Positions 1-8,014 of a stretch of DNA of 64,000 bases are shown here, piece after piece; the stretch's first letter is position 1, and each line of letters opens with the position of its first letter. The position numbers and the translations under genes are program-made. The notes beneath the pieces were generated by a model. That model worked only from the letters and a program-made list of their open reading frames with translations. It ran no database searches and was not told the DNA's origin. This stretch comes from Kribbella amoyensis (GTDB lineage: Bacteria; Actinomycetota; Actinomycetes; Propionibacteriales; Kribbellaceae): assembly GCF_007828865.1 (NCBI RefSeq), contig NZ_VIVK01000001.1, positions 248,001-312,000 on the forward strand. The letters are read 5' to 3'.

Positions 1-248
1 TCGCCACGCACCACCGGATCACCGGCCCGCGGCGAGAGGCGAAGTCGCTGCCCCGGGACCAGTTCGTCGTGGGTGAGAGTCACACCGACCGGCAGTCCAC
101 GTTCCTGATCCGGACCGAGCAACCGATCCTCGACCCGGCCTGGACGGTCAGCCAGCTCACCCTGGAGGACCTCGTCCTCGCCTACCTCGGCCGCCGGACC
201 GAGACCGACCCGCCGGCCGCCCGGCCCGTTCTGGAGGTGCAGCGATGA
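1..248 (+). CDS. ABC transporter ATP-binding protein, 3' end only
   Basis: The first 248 bases are the last 81 codons of an ABC ATPase whose start lies before the window (first whole codon at base 3). What remains lies after the nucleotide-binding domain: a beta-rich tail with RTEQPILDPAWTVSQLTLE, then LEDLVLAYLGR, a typical ending of actinobacterial exporter ATPases of the drug/daunorubicin-resistance type. Its TGA overlaps the ATG of the following permease (ATGA at 245-248), so the two are translationally coupled and almost certainly form one exporter. The substrate cannot be inferred. The Walker motifs are outside the window, so the family call rests on the tail and the neighbour. Confidence 0.8.
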   Translation, partial: ATHHRITGPRREAKSLPRDQFVVGESHTDRQSTFLIRTEQPILDPAWTVSQLTLEDLVLAYLGRRTETDPPAARPVLEVQR

Positions 249-1282
249 TCTGGCTGACCTGGCGGCAGTTCCGGGTGCCCGCGCTCGCCGTCGCCGGCGC
301 GGTCGCCGTCCTGGCCGTGTTCTGCGCGGTCACCGGCCCCGGGCTGGCGTCCGACTACCGCACCACCACGACCGGTTTCCTCGACCTGGTCGCCGAGCAG
401 CGGCTCAACCGCACGCTCTACCTGGTCGGCCAGTTCGTCGTGTACGCCGCTCCCCCGGTGATCGGCGCCTTCTGGGGAGCTCCGCTGATCGCGCGGGAAC
501 TCGAGGCCGGGACCCATCGGCTGGTCTGGAGCCAGTCGATCAGCCGGAGTCGCTGGCTCACGGTGAAGGTCGGGCTGACCGGCGCGGCCGCCATCTCGGT
601 CAGCGGCCTGCTCAGCCTGATCGTCACCTGGTGGGCCGGCCCGATCGACGACAGCGTTGCCGCCGGCAACAGCTCGAACGTGTTCGAACTGGCCCGGATG
701 CAGCCGCCGCTGTTCGGGGCCCGCGGCGTCGTCCCGATCGGCTACGCCGCGTTCGCCTTCGCCGTCGGCGTCACGCTGGGTCTCGTCATCCGGCGCAGTA
801 TCGTCGCGATCGCGCTCACGCTGGCGGTGGTGGTCGCGTTCCAGGCGCTCGCCCCGTCGTTGATCCGGCCGCACCTGATGAGCCCGGTGGTGGAGACCAA
901 GACGCTCACCAAGGACACCATCCGAGGTCTGATGCTGAGCGGCCCGGAAAAGGATCCCGAGGTCCTCCGGGTGGAGGTCCTGGCCGGTGCGCCCGGACTG
1001 TGGAAGGTGTCGGACGAGACGGTCAAGGACGGCGTGGTGCAGAAGACGCTGCCGTCGTACCTGCAGGACTGCGGGCCGCGGCCGCCCGAAGCACGGGAGC
1101 GGAAGCTGAGCCCGGACCAGTGCTTCCAGCGGTTCGAGGCCGAGGGCTACCGCCAGCAGGTGAAGTACTACCCGGCCGACCGGTTCTGGGGACTGCAGTG
1201 GCGGGAGACCGGGCTGTTCCTGCTGCTGGCGTTCGGGCTGACCGGCTTCTGCTTCTGGCGGATCCGCCGCGACCTGACCTAG
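245..1282 (+). CDS. ABC-2 type exporter permease subunit
   Basis: A 345-residue integral membrane protein, the membrane partner of the ATPase it overlaps by 4 bp. It starts MIWLTWRQFRVPALA, a common opening of actinobacterial ABC-2 permeases, and has about six hydrophobic segments (near residues 11-33, 59-80, 107-129, 160-180, 186-205 and 320-340). A large hydrophilic, presumably extracytoplasmic stretch (about 210-315) precedes the last helix. The segment APLIARELEAGTHRLVWSQS is the conserved cytoplasmic loop of this family. The gene ends tail to tail with the aldolase gene, the two stops sharing the palindrome CTAG at 1279-1282. Substrate unknown. Confidence 0.85.
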   Translation: MIWLTWRQFRVPALAVAGAVAVLAVFCAVTGPGLASDYRTTTTGFLDLVAEQRLNRTLYLVGQFVVYAAPPVIGAFWGAPLIARELEAGTHRLVWSQSISRSRWLTVKVGLTGAAAISVSGLLSLIVTWWAGPIDDSVAAGNSSNVFELARMQPPLFGARGVVPIGYAAFAFAVGVTLGLVIRRSIVAIALTLAVVVAFQALAPSLIRPHLMSPVVETKTLTKDTIRGLMLSGPEKDPEVLRVEVLAGAPGLWKVSDETVKDGVVQKTLPSYLQDCGPRPPEARERKLSPDQCFQRFEAEGYRQQVKYYPADRFWGLQWRETGLFLLLAFGLTGFCFWRIRRDLT

Positions 1283-2115
1283 CCCGCCTTCAGTACGGTC
1301 AGCAGGCGGGCCACCTCGGCTCCGACCGCGTCGCGGGCGGGGCCGAGGTACTTGCGGGTGTCGACGAGCTTCGGCTGGTCGGCCAGGGTTTCGCGGACGA
1401 CGCCGGTGAAGACGTTGTTGAGGTGGGTGGCGATGTTGACCTTCGTCATCCCCGCCTCGACCGCACGGGTCAGATCCGCGTCGGCAACCCCCGAGGAACC
1501 GTGCAGCACCAGCGGTACCGGGACCGCGGCCCGTAGTTCCGCGATCAGGTCGAAGTCGAGCTGGGCGGTCCGCTCCGTCATCGCGTGCGACGAGCCGACG
1601 GCGACCGCGAGCGCGTCGACCCCGGTCGTCTCGGCGAAGGCGAGCGCCTCGTCCGGGCGGGTCCGGGCGCCGGGCGCGTGCACGCCGTCCTTGCCGCCGA
1701 CCTCGCCGATCTCGGCCTCGACGAACACCCCGTGCTCGTGGCAGAACGCGGTCACCTCGGTGGTCGCGGCGACGTTGTCGGCGTAGTCCAGCTTGGACGC
1801 GTCGAACATCACCGAGGTGAAGCCGAGCGCCACCGCCTCGGTGACCAGGTCCCGGTCCATCGCGTGGTCGAGGTGCACCACGACCGGGACCGAGGCGGCC
1901 GACGCGGCGGCCAGGGTGGCGACGCCGATCGGCTTGAGCGCGCCGTGGTACTTCACCGCGTTCTCGCTGATCTGCAGGATCACGGGCGTACCGGCCTGCT
2001 CGGCGCCGGCGATCAGCGCGGTCGCGTGCTCCAGCTGGATCACGTTGAACGCACCGACCCCTCGGCCGGCCTTCGCCGCACCGAGCACGACCTCGGCTCC
2101 GGACACCAACGGCAT
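1279..2115 (-). CDS. Class II ketose-bisphosphate aldolase (tagatose/fructose-bisphosphate type)
   Basis: A 278-residue zinc aldolase, cleaving a ketohexose 1,6-bisphosphate to DHAP and glyceraldehyde 3-phosphate. Visible family features are VVVHLDHAMD (metal His and catalytic Asp region), EAEIGEVGGKDG, VGSSHAM and VLHGSSG (further metal and phosphate-binding positions). Length matches the GatY/KbaY/FbaA family. The start is an ATG 5 bases after a GAGAGAGGAA ribosome site. It is the last gene of the minus-strand run ROK kinase, NagA, PfkB, aldolase, which argues for tagatose-1,6-bisphosphate as substrate in amino-sugar breakdown rather than glycolytic FBP, although the sequence alone does not separate the two. 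Confidence 0.85.
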   Translation of the reverse strand: MPLVSGAEVVLGAAKAGRGVGAFNVIQLEHATALIAGAEQAGTPVILQISENAVKYHGALKPIGVATLAAASAASVPVVVHLDHAMDRDLVTEAVALGFTSVMFDASKLDYADNVAATTEVTAFCHEHGVFVEAEIGEVGGKDGVHAPGARTRPDEALAFAETTGVDALAVAVGSSHAMTERTAQLDFDLIAELRAAVPVPLVLHGSSGVADADLTRAVEAGMTKVNIATHLNNVFTGVVRETLADQPKLVDTRKYLGPARDAVGAEVARLLTVLKAG

Positions 2116-2139
2116 GACGATTCCTCTCTCCAGGGCCCG

Positions 2140-3063
2140 CTACAGAGCTTGGACGGTGACCTGCGGCTGCCACCGCCGGTACGCCGCCAGGTCGATGTCT
2201 CCGGCGACGGGGGTCAGGACGGCCGCTGCCGACGCGGCGACCGCGCTCTGCAGGACCAGGCTCCAGTCGGGTTCGGGGGCTTCGGCCACGGCGGCCGCGA
2301 CCACCGCGGTACACGCGTCGCCGGCCCCGGTCGGGTTGCCGGACACCTGCTCGACGGGCAGCGCGCGCCACGTACCTTTGTGGCTCGCGGCAACCATTCC
2401 GTGGGGTCCGTCGGTGATCACGGCGGCCGCGGCACCGAGCTCGGTCAACCGACGGGCGCCGCTCTCGACGCTCACGTCGTCGCCGAGTGCGTCCCGCAAC
2501 TCGGCCGCGTTCGAGCGGACCACGGCACCCGCCTTCGCGGCCGCCAGCAGCGCCTCGCCACCGGTGTCGATCACGGTGAGCACGTCGTGATGCCGGGCGC
2601 GCACCGCGATCTCGGCGTACGCGTCGGTCGGTACGCCGGGCGGCAGGCTGCCCGAGCACGCGAGGACGCCGAGCCGGCCCCACGGCATCCGGTCGTGGAA
2701 CGCGCGCCATTCGTCGCCCGAGACGGTCGGCCCGGCCTCGTTGAAGATGGTCGCGTCGCCGTCGGATTCGTTGACGATGGCAACGGTTCGGCGGGTCTCC
2801 GCGGAGATCGGGGTGAGCAGCGCGGTCAGGCCGGCGTCGAAGAGCTCCTCGGCGACCAGCTCGCCGGTGATCCCGCCGACGAACCCGAGCGCGAGCACCT
2901 GGTGCCCGAGCGTCGCGGCCACCCGGGCCACGTTCACGCCCTTGCCGCCGGCCCGCTGCCGGATCGCGCCGACCCGGTGGCTGCCGCCGACGACGAGCTC
3001 GCCAACCTGGTAGGTGACGTCCAGCGCGAGGTTGAGGGTGACGGTGCCGATCAGTCCAGCCAC
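2140..3063 (-). CDS. PfkB-family hexose-phosphate kinase (tagatose-6-P / 1-phosphofructokinase type)
   Basis: A 307-residue ribokinase-superfamily kinase. The N-terminal GTVTLNLALDVTY and RAGGKGVNVARVAATLG (substrate-binding glycines) and the C-terminal NPTGAGDACTA (catalytic Asp and anion hole) are the two PfkB signatures, in LacC/FruK style. It begins with GTG and overlaps the 3' end of nagA by 13 bp, and the aldolase follows 24 bp later, so it is in an operon with both. In the GalNAc route this enzyme would phosphorylate tagatose 6-phosphate for the downstream aldolase. A 1-phosphofructokinase role is the main alternative, but there is no PTS gene nearby. Confidence 0.85.
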   Translation of the reverse strand: MAGLIGTVTLNLALDVTYQVGELVVGGSHRVGAIRQRAGGKGVNVARVAATLGHQVLALGFVGGITGELVAEELFDAGLTALLTPISAETRRTVAIVNESDGDATIFNEAGPTVSGDEWRAFHDRMPWGRLGVLACSGSLPPGVPTDAYAEIAVRARHHDVLTVIDTGGEALLAAAKAGAVVRSNAAELRDALGDDVSVESGARRLTELGAAAAVITDGPHGMVAASHKGTWRALPVEQVSGNPTGAGDACTAVVAAAVAEAPEPDWSLVLQSAVAASAAAVLTPVAGDIDLAAYRRWQPQVTVQAL

Positions 3064-4181
3064 GAGCCGGCCCGCATCACCTTGTCGACCCGGTAGTCGT
3101 CGTCCAGCACGACCAGGTCCGCCCGCTTGCCGGTCTCGATCCCACCGACGTGGTACCAGCCGAACGCCTCGGCCGGCGTCGTCGACGCCATCCGGGACGC
3201 GTCCACCAGGGACACCCCGGCCTTGACCGCGTTGCGGTAGGCAACGTCCATCGTCAGCGTGCTGCCCGCGATCGAGTGCGACCCGTGCGCCAGCGTGGCC
3301 AGCCCGTCGGTGACGTCGACCTCGAGCCCACCCAGCTGGTACCGGCCATTCGGCATCCCGGTCGCGATCATCGCGTCGGTGATCAGCGCGATCCGGGACA
3401 CCCCGGCGGCCGAGAGCGCGACCCGGACCACCTGCGGATCCAGGTGCATGCCGTCGTTGATCACCTCGAGCAGCAGCCGCGGATCGTTCAGCGCGGCGCC
3501 GACCGGACCGGGGTCGCGGTGGTGGAACGGGCGCATCCCGTTGAACAGGTGCGTCGCCACGGTCGCCCCGGCGTCCGCACCCGCGATCATCTGCTCGTAC
3601 GTCGCGTCGGTGTGCCCGAGCGCGGCGACCACACCGGCGTCGACGACCTGGCGGATCGCGTCCAGCCCGTGTTCGAGCTCGGGCGCGATCGTCACCATCT
3701 TCACCGCGTCGCCGAGGACCTTGGCCACATCGCCCTCGACCGGATCGCGGAGCAGGGTCGGCTCGTGCGCACCACAGCGCGCCTCGGAGAGGAACGGCCC
3801 CTCCAGGTGGACACCCGCGATCACGCCGTCGGTGACGAGATCGGCCAGGCAGGCGGTCTGCGAGACGATCTCGTCCAGCGGCGCGGTGACCAGGCTGGCC
3901 ATCGTCGTGGTGGTGCCGTGCTTGGCGTGGAAGGCCGCGGCCTTGCGGACCTCCTCGGGATCCGTGGTCGAGTACGTCGCCCCGCCACCGCCGTGGGTGT
4001 GGATGTCGACGAACCCGGGCACCACCGTGGCCGCGCCGAGGTCCTCGGGCCGGCGGCCGTCCGCGGGCATCCCGTCCGACCGGCGGCCGAACGCGACGAT
4101 GTCGCCGTCCTCGACCTGGATCCAGGCGTTCTCGAGTACGTCGTCCGGCGTGACCAGCCGGGCCACGCGATACGTCGTCAT
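3051..4181 (-). CDS. nagA: N-acetylglucosamine/galactosamine-6-phosphate deacetylase
   Basis: A 376-residue amidohydrolase-superfamily deacetylase, converting GlcNAc-6-P or GalNAc-6-P to the amine plus acetate. Metal and catalytic positions are present: HTHGGGG (61-67), HLEGPFLSEARCGAH (E127), LGHTDATYEQ (H190), ATHLFNGMRP (H211) and the catalytic Asp in LITDAMIATGM (D269). Length is normal for NagA. The ATG follows GGAGAG. It lies downstream of the ROK kinase (58 bp gap) and overlaps the PfkB gene by 13 bp. Because neither NagB nor AgaS is in this cluster, sugar specificity (gluco or galacto) is open; the downstream PfkB plus aldolase favours a GalNAc role. Confidence 0.9.
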   Translation of the reverse strand: MTTYRVARLVTPDDVLENAWIQVEDGDIVAFGRRSDGMPADGRRPEDLGAATVVPGFVDIHTHGGGGATYSTTDPEEVRKAAAFHAKHGTTTTMASLVTAPLDEIVSQTACLADLVTDGVIAGVHLEGPFLSEARCGAHEPTLLRDPVEGDVAKVLGDAVKMVTIAPELEHGLDAIRQVVDAGVVAALGHTDATYEQMIAGADAGATVATHLFNGMRPFHHRDPGPVGAALNDPRLLLEVINDGMHLDPQVVRVALSAAGVSRIALITDAMIATGMPNGRYQLGGLEVDVTDGLATLAHGSHSIAGSTLTMDVAYRNAVKAGVSLVDASRMASTTPAEAFGWYHVGGIETGKRADLVVLDDDYRVDKVMRAGSWLD

Positions 4182-4239
4182 ACCGTCCGCTCTCCGCTCA
4201 CCGTGATCTGCTGCTGTCCTTGACCCCTGTGGTCCCAGG

Positions 4240-5181
4240 TCAATCGTGCGCCGGTCCGGCGGCGACGTCCCAGGCCATGAACGCGGCGCCGAGACAGCCC
4301 GCCTCCTCGCCGAGCTCGGCGGCGACGATCTCCGGCTCGCGCTGGAACGTCAGCCGCTCGTGCACACCCTCGCGCAACGGCGCCAGCAACGTCTCACCGG
4401 CCCCCACCAGTCCACCACCGATGGCGATCCGGGTCGGCGCGACGAGGGTCGTGTAGAGCACGAGCGCGTCCACCAACGCGGTCAGCGCCTCGTCCCACAC
4501 CGCCGCCGCGTCGGGGTCACCCGCCGCCAGCAACTCGAGGACCTCGCGGGCCCCGTCGACCACCTCGCCGGTCCGAGCGCCGTACCGCCGGGCCAGCGCG
4601 GCCGCGGACGCCACGGTCTCCAGGCAACCACGTTGCCCACAGGCACAGAGCTCGGCGGCCTCGCCCTGGACGAACCGGGTGTGCCCGAGCTCACCGGCGT
4701 ACCCGTCGCCGCTGACCAGCGAACCGTCGACCACCATGGCCGCGGCGATCCCGGTCCCGAGCGGGAGGAAGAGGGAGTTCGTCGTACCGCGGAGTGCGCC
4801 CACGCGGACCTCGGCGTACCCGCCGGCGCGGACGTCGTGCGCGAGCGTCACCTGCTGGTCCGGACCGACGGCGGCCTGGAGTTCGGCGAGGACGGGCGTG
4901 TTCACCCAGAGCAGGTTCTCGGCGCTGACGGTGCCCTGGTGGGCGTCGATGATGCCCGGCACCACGACCCCGGCGGCGCGGACGCGATGACCGTCGGCGG
5001 CCGCCTTCTGCCCGAGCTCGACCACGGTGTCGACGAGCGCGTCGAGCACAGCGCGGCCACCGGCTTCCCGGGGCGTGGCCCTGGTCTCCCGGTGCACGAC
5101 GGCACCGTCCGCGGCGACCAGGCCGCACTTCATCCGGGTACCACCGAGATCGACGGCGACCACGACTTCACAGGGCTCCAC
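4240..5181 (-). CDS. ROK-family sugar kinase
   Basis: A 313-residue ROK kinase that probably phosphorylates GlcNAc, GalNAc or a related hexose at the 6 position with ATP. It has the phosphate-binding DLGGT (11-15), the ROK zinc site made of ELGH (H167) and CACGQRGCLE (C179, C181, C186), and a C-terminal AIGGGLVGAGE. There is no N-terminal helix-turn-helix, so it is a kinase and not a ROK repressor. It is the first gene of the minus-strand amino-sugar run, 58 bp upstream of nagA, which gives the substrate inference. A glucokinase is the alternative. Confidence 0.85.
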   Translation of the reverse strand: MEPCEVVVAVDLGGTRMKCGLVAADGAVVHRETRATPREAGGRAVLDALVDTVVELGQKAAADGHRVRAAGVVVPGIIDAHQGTVSAENLLWVNTPVLAELQAAVGPDQQVTLAHDVRAGGYAEVRVGALRGTTNSLFLPLGTGIAAAMVVDGSLVSGDGYAGELGHTRFVQGEAAELCACGQRGCLETVASAAALARRYGARTGEVVDGAREVLELLAAGDPDAAAVWDEALTALVDALVLYTTLVAPTRIAIGGGLVGAGETLLAPLREGVHERLTFQREPEIVAAELGEEAGCLGAAFMAWDVAAGPAHD

Positions 5182-5255
5182 GGAGCGCCATTATGCAGCG
5201 TTACCCCGGGGTTCGAACATCCATGAGCACTTTATGGACAGATCCGGGGGCTGGG

Positions 5256-5885
5256 TCAGGAGCGCAGACCCCGGTCGAACGCCGCGACCAGGAAGGCGAT
5301 CAGGTTCTCCGCCAACCGGCCCGGATCCTCGGTCTCCACGGCCCCAGGCGCCTTCGACAGCGCCTGCGACTGGTGCAACGCGAGCAACCCGAGCATGTTG
5401 AAGTACCCGAACTCCACCGACTCCGGCGCCGCCCGCGGCAACGCCCGCTGCAACGCCGCGAGGTACCGGGACTCCACCGGATCCGCCTCGGCCGCGTACA
5501 GCTCGCGGATCCGCTGACTCGGGTCGAACGCGACCCGGCCGATGAACCGCGCGACGATCGCGCCCCGCTCACCGCGCCGCAGGACCAGGTCCAGCCCTGG
5601 TTCGATGAAGGCACGGATCACCTGCTCGGCGTTCGGCTGGTACCCGTTCGCCTCCAACTGGTCGAGCCGCCGCCGGCGTTCGGTGTTCACCGGCGCCATC
5701 GCCCGCGACACCGCCGCCCGCAACAACGCTTCCTTCGAACCGAAGTGGTAGTTCACCGCCGCGATGTTCGCCGCCGCCGCGACCGTGATGGCCCGCAGTG
5801 AGGTCCCCTCGTACCCGCCCTCCCCGAACCGCTGTTCGGCGACGTTGAGCAACCGCTCCCGGGTCGATTCCACCGGTGTGTCCAC
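5256..5885 (-). CDS. TetR-family transcriptional regulator
   Basis: A TetR-type repressor of 209 residues. The N-terminal helix-turn-helix reads TSLRAITVAAAANIAAVNYH followed by FGSKEALLRAAV; the rest is an alpha-helical ligand domain. I chose the GTG at 5885-5883 because AAGGAG sits 7 bases upstream; an upstream in-frame start at 5924 has no such site and would add 13 atypical residues. A perfect 18-bp inverted repeat (5963-5980) lies 78 bp upstream of the start and is the likely autoregulatory operator. The amino-sugar cluster begins 74 bp downstream on the same strand, so read-through or co-regulation is possible, but the ligand is unknown. Confidence 0.85.
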   Translation of the reverse strand: MDTPVESTRERLLNVAEQRFGEGGYEGTSLRAITVAAAANIAAVNYHFGSKEALLRAAVSRAMAPVNTERRRRLDQLEANGYQPNAEQVIRAFIEPGLDLVLRRGERGAIVARFIGRVAFDPSQRIRELYAAEADPVESRYLAALQRALPRAAPESVEFGYFNMLGLLALHQSQALSKAPGAVETEDPGRLAENLIAFLVAAFDRGLRS

Positions 5886-5962
5886 AAAATCTCTCCTTCC
5901 CCCCGACACCGTGCGCGCAGGCACCCCACCTGCTCACGCCCAGTAGCCTGCAGTCAGGATAG

Positions 5963-5980
5963 TTCAAACGGACGTTTGAA
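5963..5980. promoter_or_regulatory. Perfect inverted repeat, probable TetR operator
   Basis: TTCAAACG-GA-CGTTTGAA: two exact 8-bp arms with a 2-bp spacer, size and symmetry typical of TetR-family operators. It stands upstream of the tetR gene at 5885 and in front of the gene-free stretch to the right. Autoregulation is inferred from position. Confidence 0.7.
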
Positions 5981-6632
5981 TGAGAGCCCCCAACCACAAA
6001 TTCCGAAGACTTTCCAGAAAAACCCTCACCTCTCCCCTCCCAAACCCCAACATCCCGCCCCTCGGACCGACTTTGTGCACGCGCCAGCCGATACACCGCC
6101 ACGACGGTGACCGGTTGGTGCTCAAGGTGGATCTGGGTTGGGGTCGCTGGCGCGTTGTTCGACGACTACCGCGCTACAGCAAGCCATCGCTGCAACAACC
6201 CGCCAGCCGCCCAGCGGGCCTGCCGGCCGCCGCCGTCGCCCGCCGACCCGCCGCCGCCCGTCCCCCCGCCAACCCGCCGCCGCTCGCCGCCCCACCGACC
6301 CGCCGCTCGCCTTCCACCGCTCGCCTTCCCGCCGCCGATCCGCCGCTCGGCTTCCGCCCCACTTTGTGCACGTGGCAGCCGACTTGGCGGCCCGATGAGG
6401 ACTGGTTGACGCTCAAAGTTGCTGGGGTCGACTGGTTGGTGCTCAAAGTGGGTGGGTACGGCGCTGCTCGGCATCGGCGCGACTTTGTGCACGGAGTGCC
6501 TGATCTGGTGCCGCTGGGGTTGCTGGTTGGTGCTCAAGGTGGGGCTGGGGCACTGGTTGGTGCTCAAGGTGGATGGGGGTTGGGGTGGGGTTTGTGGGGG
6601 CGGGGCAGCGTGGAGCACTAGGGTCAGGGGGC
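5981..6632. other. Gene-free region: C-rich low complexity plus repeat array
   Basis: About 650 bases without a convincing gene. 5981-6060 is AC-rich with nothing recognised. 6069-6572 carries the spaced repeat array described separately. 6215-6360 is strongly C-over-G skewed on the plus strand and contains near-tandem copies of CCGCTCGCCTTCC around 6300-6355. Open frames of 90-213 codons cross it on both strands, but their translations are Pro/Arg or Gly/Trp runs with no domain, and the repeat units keep their DNA spacing (44 and 30 bp) rather than a reading frame, so I do not call a protein. Confidence 0.6.
6069..6572. repeat. Spaced repeat array of an ACTTTGwGCAC core, A-44-B-30-B modules
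   Basis: Motif A, [G/C]ACTTTGTGCACG, occurs at 6069, 6360 and 6481. Motif B, GGTTGGTGCTCAArGTGG, occurs at 6113, 6404, 6434, 6525 and 6555 (the 6404 copy is slightly diverged). In every module the first B starts exactly 44 bases after A; where a second B exists it starts exactly 30 bases after the first. B is an inverted copy of the A core (reverse complement of B contains CTTTGAGCAC), so A and B can pair as a stem. Modules 2 and 3 are 121 bp apart, module 1 is 291 bp before module 2. Function unknown. Confidence 0.75.
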
Positions 6633-7367
6633 ATGGGTACGCGAGAGGTCCTGCGGATCGAGCGGCGCTTTCGGGGTCCGGAGAAGTCTGGGAACGGTGG
6701 CTACACCGCCGGGCTGGTCGGGACCGCGCTCGGTGCGGTCGCGCCGGACGGGACGGTCCCGCAGGTCACCTTGCGGCTGCCTCCGCCGTTGGAGGTCGAC
6801 CTCGAACTGCTGGTCGGTGAGCAAGGCGCGCAGCTGATGACGCCGGACTCGCTGGCCGCGGACGCCGTGCCGGTCGCCGTGGACGAGCTCGCCGATGCGG
6901 CCATCGATCCGATCTCGTTCGAGGAGGCCCGGGCGGTCGAGGTGAAGTACCGGGGGCTGGTGGATCATCCGTTCCCGGCTTGCTTCGCTTGCGGGCCGGC
7001 GAACGCGGAAGGGCTTCAGCTGCGGCCCGGGGCCCTCGGGGACGGGCGGACCGCGTGTACGTGGCGTCCTTCGGCGGATCTTGGTGGCGAAGACGGGCTG
7101 GTCGACGCGGAGTACCTGTGGGCCGCGCTGGATTGCCCGGGTGGCTGGGCGACGGACCTCGAGGGGCGGCCGTCGGTGCTCGGGCGGATGACGGCTTGTG
7201 TGGATGCGCGCCCGCAGTCGGGTGAGGCGTGCGTGGTGATGGGCCGGTTGCTGGGCGAGGACGGGCGGAAGACGTTCACGGCGACCACGCTGTACGACTC
7301 GGACGGGCGGATCGTGGCGCGCGCGAAGCACACCTGGATCACGGTGGACCCGGCGCTGTTCAACTGA
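6633..7367 (+). CDS. Hotdog-fold thioesterase-like protein
   Basis: A 244-residue protein taken from the ATG at 6633, preceded by AGGGGG; an open frame extends 20 codons upstream into the repeat region but those residues are Gly-rich and atypical. The core HPFPACFACGPANAEGLQLR is a signature of an actinobacterial hotdog-fold family related to PaaI-type thioesterases, and the later LWAALDCPGGWATD and GRMTACVDARP fit the hotdog helix and strands. Such proteins usually hydrolyse acyl-CoA or bind acyl groups; the substrate is not known. It stands alone, converging on the CGNR gene 12 bp away. Confidence 0.65.
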   Translation: MGTREVLRIERRFRGPEKSGNGGYTAGLVGTALGAVAPDGTVPQVTLRLPPPLEVDLELLVGEQGAQLMTPDSLAADAVPVAVDELADAAIDPISFEEARAVEVKYRGLVDHPFPACFACGPANAEGLQLRPGALGDGRTACTWRPSADLGGEDGLVDAEYLWAALDCPGGWATDLEGRPSVLGRMTACVDARPQSGEACVVMGRLLGEDGRKTFTATTLYDSDGRIVARAKHTWITVDPALFN

Positions 7368-7379
7368 CCCCGGCGGCGT

Positions 7380-8006
7380 TCAGCGGGTACGGGCCGCGTG
7401 GGCCCTGACCTTCGAACGGTTGCCGCAGGTCGCCATGGAGCACCATCGCCGACGACCGCGGGGATCCAGGAAGAGCCAGCCGCAGGCGTCTCCGGCGCAG
7501 AGGCGGACCTGGGCGCGCTGCGGACCGGTGAGGAGATCGCCGGCGAGGACGGCCAGCTGGTCGAGGGGGAGGTTGAGGTCCTCGGCGAGCTCCCAGGTCG
7601 CGCCGACGCCGTGCAGGTTCGAGAGCGCGGTGAGCTGCCGGCGGCCCGCGGCTCGCTCGATCACCCGGGCCACTCGCTCGAACGCGGCGGCCGAGCCGGA
7701 CGTGTCGGTGAGGACGTCGTACAGATCGGCGCGGAAAGCCAGCGCCGCTTCGAACCGGCGGCTCGCGTCGGTCGGGTGGGCGCTGGCCTGCTCGATCAGC
7801 CGGAAGACCGTTGCGTCCGGCAGCAGCCCGACGTGGCCGGACCAGATCACGAGGGTCTCGTAACCGGTCAGCCACTCGCTCCGAGCCGGCCCTCGTCCGG
7901 ACCAGTCGGCGCGGGTGTTGAGGAAGTCGAGGACCGGGTCCGCGCCGACCGGTTTGGGCAGGACGATGCCCTGGACCAGCTCGAGGTGGGACGGCAGCGC
8001 GGACAC
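7380..8006 (-). CDS. CGNR zinc-finger / ABATE-domain protein, putative stress-linked regulator
   Basis: A 208-residue protein with an N-terminal ABATE-type domain (LDFLNTRADW near residues 26-35, helical middle) and a C-terminal zinc finger with CAGDACGWLFLDPRGRRRWC then SMATCGNRSKVRAH. The four cysteines and the CGNR tetrad are intact. The family is common in actinomycetes and is thought to act in stress-responsive transcription, but targets are rarely known. Nine bases separate its start from the 3' end of the SPFH gene on the same strand, so it is probably the distal gene of that unit (small coiled-coil protein, SPFH protein, CGNR). Confidence 0.85.
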   Translation of the reverse strand: MSALPSHLELVQGIVLPKPVGADPVLDFLNTRADWSGRGPARSEWLTGYETLVIWSGHVGLLPDATVFRLIEQASAHPTDASRRFEAALAFRADLYDVLTDTSGSAAAFERVARVIERAAGRRQLTALSNLHGVGATWELAEDLNLPLDQLAVLAGDLLTGPQRAQVRLCAGDACGWLFLDPRGRRRWCSMATCGNRSKVRAHAARTR

Positions 8007-8014
8007 CGGGCGGC

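Noticed and set aside
182..2710. An 842-codon minus-strand frame across the ABC permease and aldolase
   Set aside because: Arg/Gly-rich translation with no domain; the aldolase and PfkB genes in other frames carry the family motifs.
6069..6572. Possible CRISPR array
   Set aside because: Repeats are in both orientations, short, unevenly spaced between modules and there are no cas genes nearby.
5980..6621. 213-codon plus-strand frame in the repeat region
   Set aside because: Proline/arginine low complexity then Gly/Trp repeats; DNA repeat spacing of 44 bp breaks frame, so selection is not on this protein.
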